Source: Sphingobacteriales bacterium
GTDB taxonomy: Bacteria; Bacteroidota; Bacteroidia; Sphingobacteriales; Sphingobacteriaceae
Assembly: GCA_028288165.1 (NCBI GenBank)
Contig: JAQBOG010000021.1
Span: forward strand, 90,615-154,614
DNA: 64,000 bases
Reading direction: 5' to 3'
The notes beneath the pieces are model-generated. The model was not told the origin of the DNA. It did no database searches and was given only the letters and a program-made list of their open reading frames with translations. Of this stretch, positions 63,855 through 64,000 are shown piece by piece (positions within the stretch are counted from its first letter, which is position 1; each line of letters begins with the position of its first letter). Position numbers and translations under genes: made by a program.

Positions 63855-64000
63855 CTACTTTTTTAGTAGCACAATACACTTATCTATTTCGCGTACAAAT
63901 TCGCTAATTTTTTGTTTGATATCAAATGTTTTTTCATTTGAATCATCATTTATTATTGGCATCCCCTCTAACGAACGTGCGAGTTGCACCACTCTTACCT
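63855..64000 (-). CDS. Partial gene upstream of zapA, product unknown
   Basis: The frame enters from the right edge and ends at TAG 63857-63855; 48 residues are visible. They include VRVVQLARSLEGMPIIND then DIKQKISEFVREIDKCIVLL and end KK. It is helical with a heptad-like hydrophobic pattern. In many Bacteroidota a small coiled-coil gene lies here between pheT and zapA. Function unknown. Confidence 0.6.
   Translation of the reverse strand, partial: VRVVQLARSLEGMPIINDDSNEKTFDIKQKISEFVREIDKCIVLLKK

Overview
The window looks like a chromosomal segment of an AT-rich member of the Bacteroidota, most likely a Sphingobacteriales/Sphingobacteriaceae-type organism. This rests on several things seen here: TAnnTTTG-type -7 promoter elements, near-absence of Shine-Dalgarno sequences, a CarboxypepD_reg-fused TonB-dependent receptor, an ornithine/glycine-lipid type fused acyltransferase, a DUF3467 gene after rpoC, and the gene order tRNAs-tuf-trnW-secE-nusG-rplKAJL-rpoBC. 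No species name can be supported from the sequence alone.

Layout. (1) 1-21.4 kb: a long + strand surface-polysaccharide locus. It holds GT2, GT4, GT9 and GT10-like glycosyltransferases, three GT-A-like proteins I cannot classify, two OafA-type membrane O-acyltransferases, a glycosyltransferase-FkbM methyltransferase fusion, a Wzy-like membrane polymerase, an exosortase-family protein with a Cys/Arg/His triad, and a WcaF-like acetyltransferase. The locus continues off the left edge; no flippase, initiating transferase or sugar-nucleotide gene is visible. (2) 21.6-35 kb: housekeeping genes on both strands: mdh, a retropepsin-like protease, gyrB, an OmpH/Skp-like lipoprotein, a Tat-type metallophosphoesterase, a DUF72 protein, an S4 RNA-binding protein, dapD, a lone GT4, an YrdC/Sua5 protein, a CCA-adding-type enzyme, miaA and DUF3467. 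(3) 35.3-50.6 kb, minus strand: transcription/translation core. Read 5'->3' on that strand it is rpsU, xerC, hpf, then a new promoter, tRNA-Thr(UGU), Tyr, Gly, Thr(GGU), tuf, tRNA-Trp, secE, nusG, rplK, rplA, rplJ, rplL, rpoB, rpoC and a strong terminator. (4) 50.6-56.7 kb: acyl-CoA dehydrogenase, apt, a helix-hairpin-helix protein, an OlsF-like fused acyltransferase and a secreted transglutaminase-like protein. (5) 56.7-61.2 kb: a TonB-dependent receptor and a beta-helix lipoprotein. (6) 61.2-64 kb: an Mpo1-like membrane protein, rny, a 6S-like RNA, zapA and the end of a small gene.

Signals beyond the genes. Three 18-bp sites of 7-4-7 architecture (TTAACnT-4-TTAACnn) lie before the receptor, before its lipoprotein partner (both about 51-52 bp upstream of a -7 box) and before the secreted protein at 55.5 kb. 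They look like an unannotated Pho-box-like regulon. Two copies of a dispersed repeat (27.86 and 53.38 kb) share an inner stem whose sequence covaries. Heptamer-built inverted repeats sit exactly at the stop codons of rpoB and nusG inside the essential operon. rpsU and hpf are the two genes I found with strong Shine-Dalgarno sequences. A rod-shaped RNA with its own terminator lies between zapA and rny.
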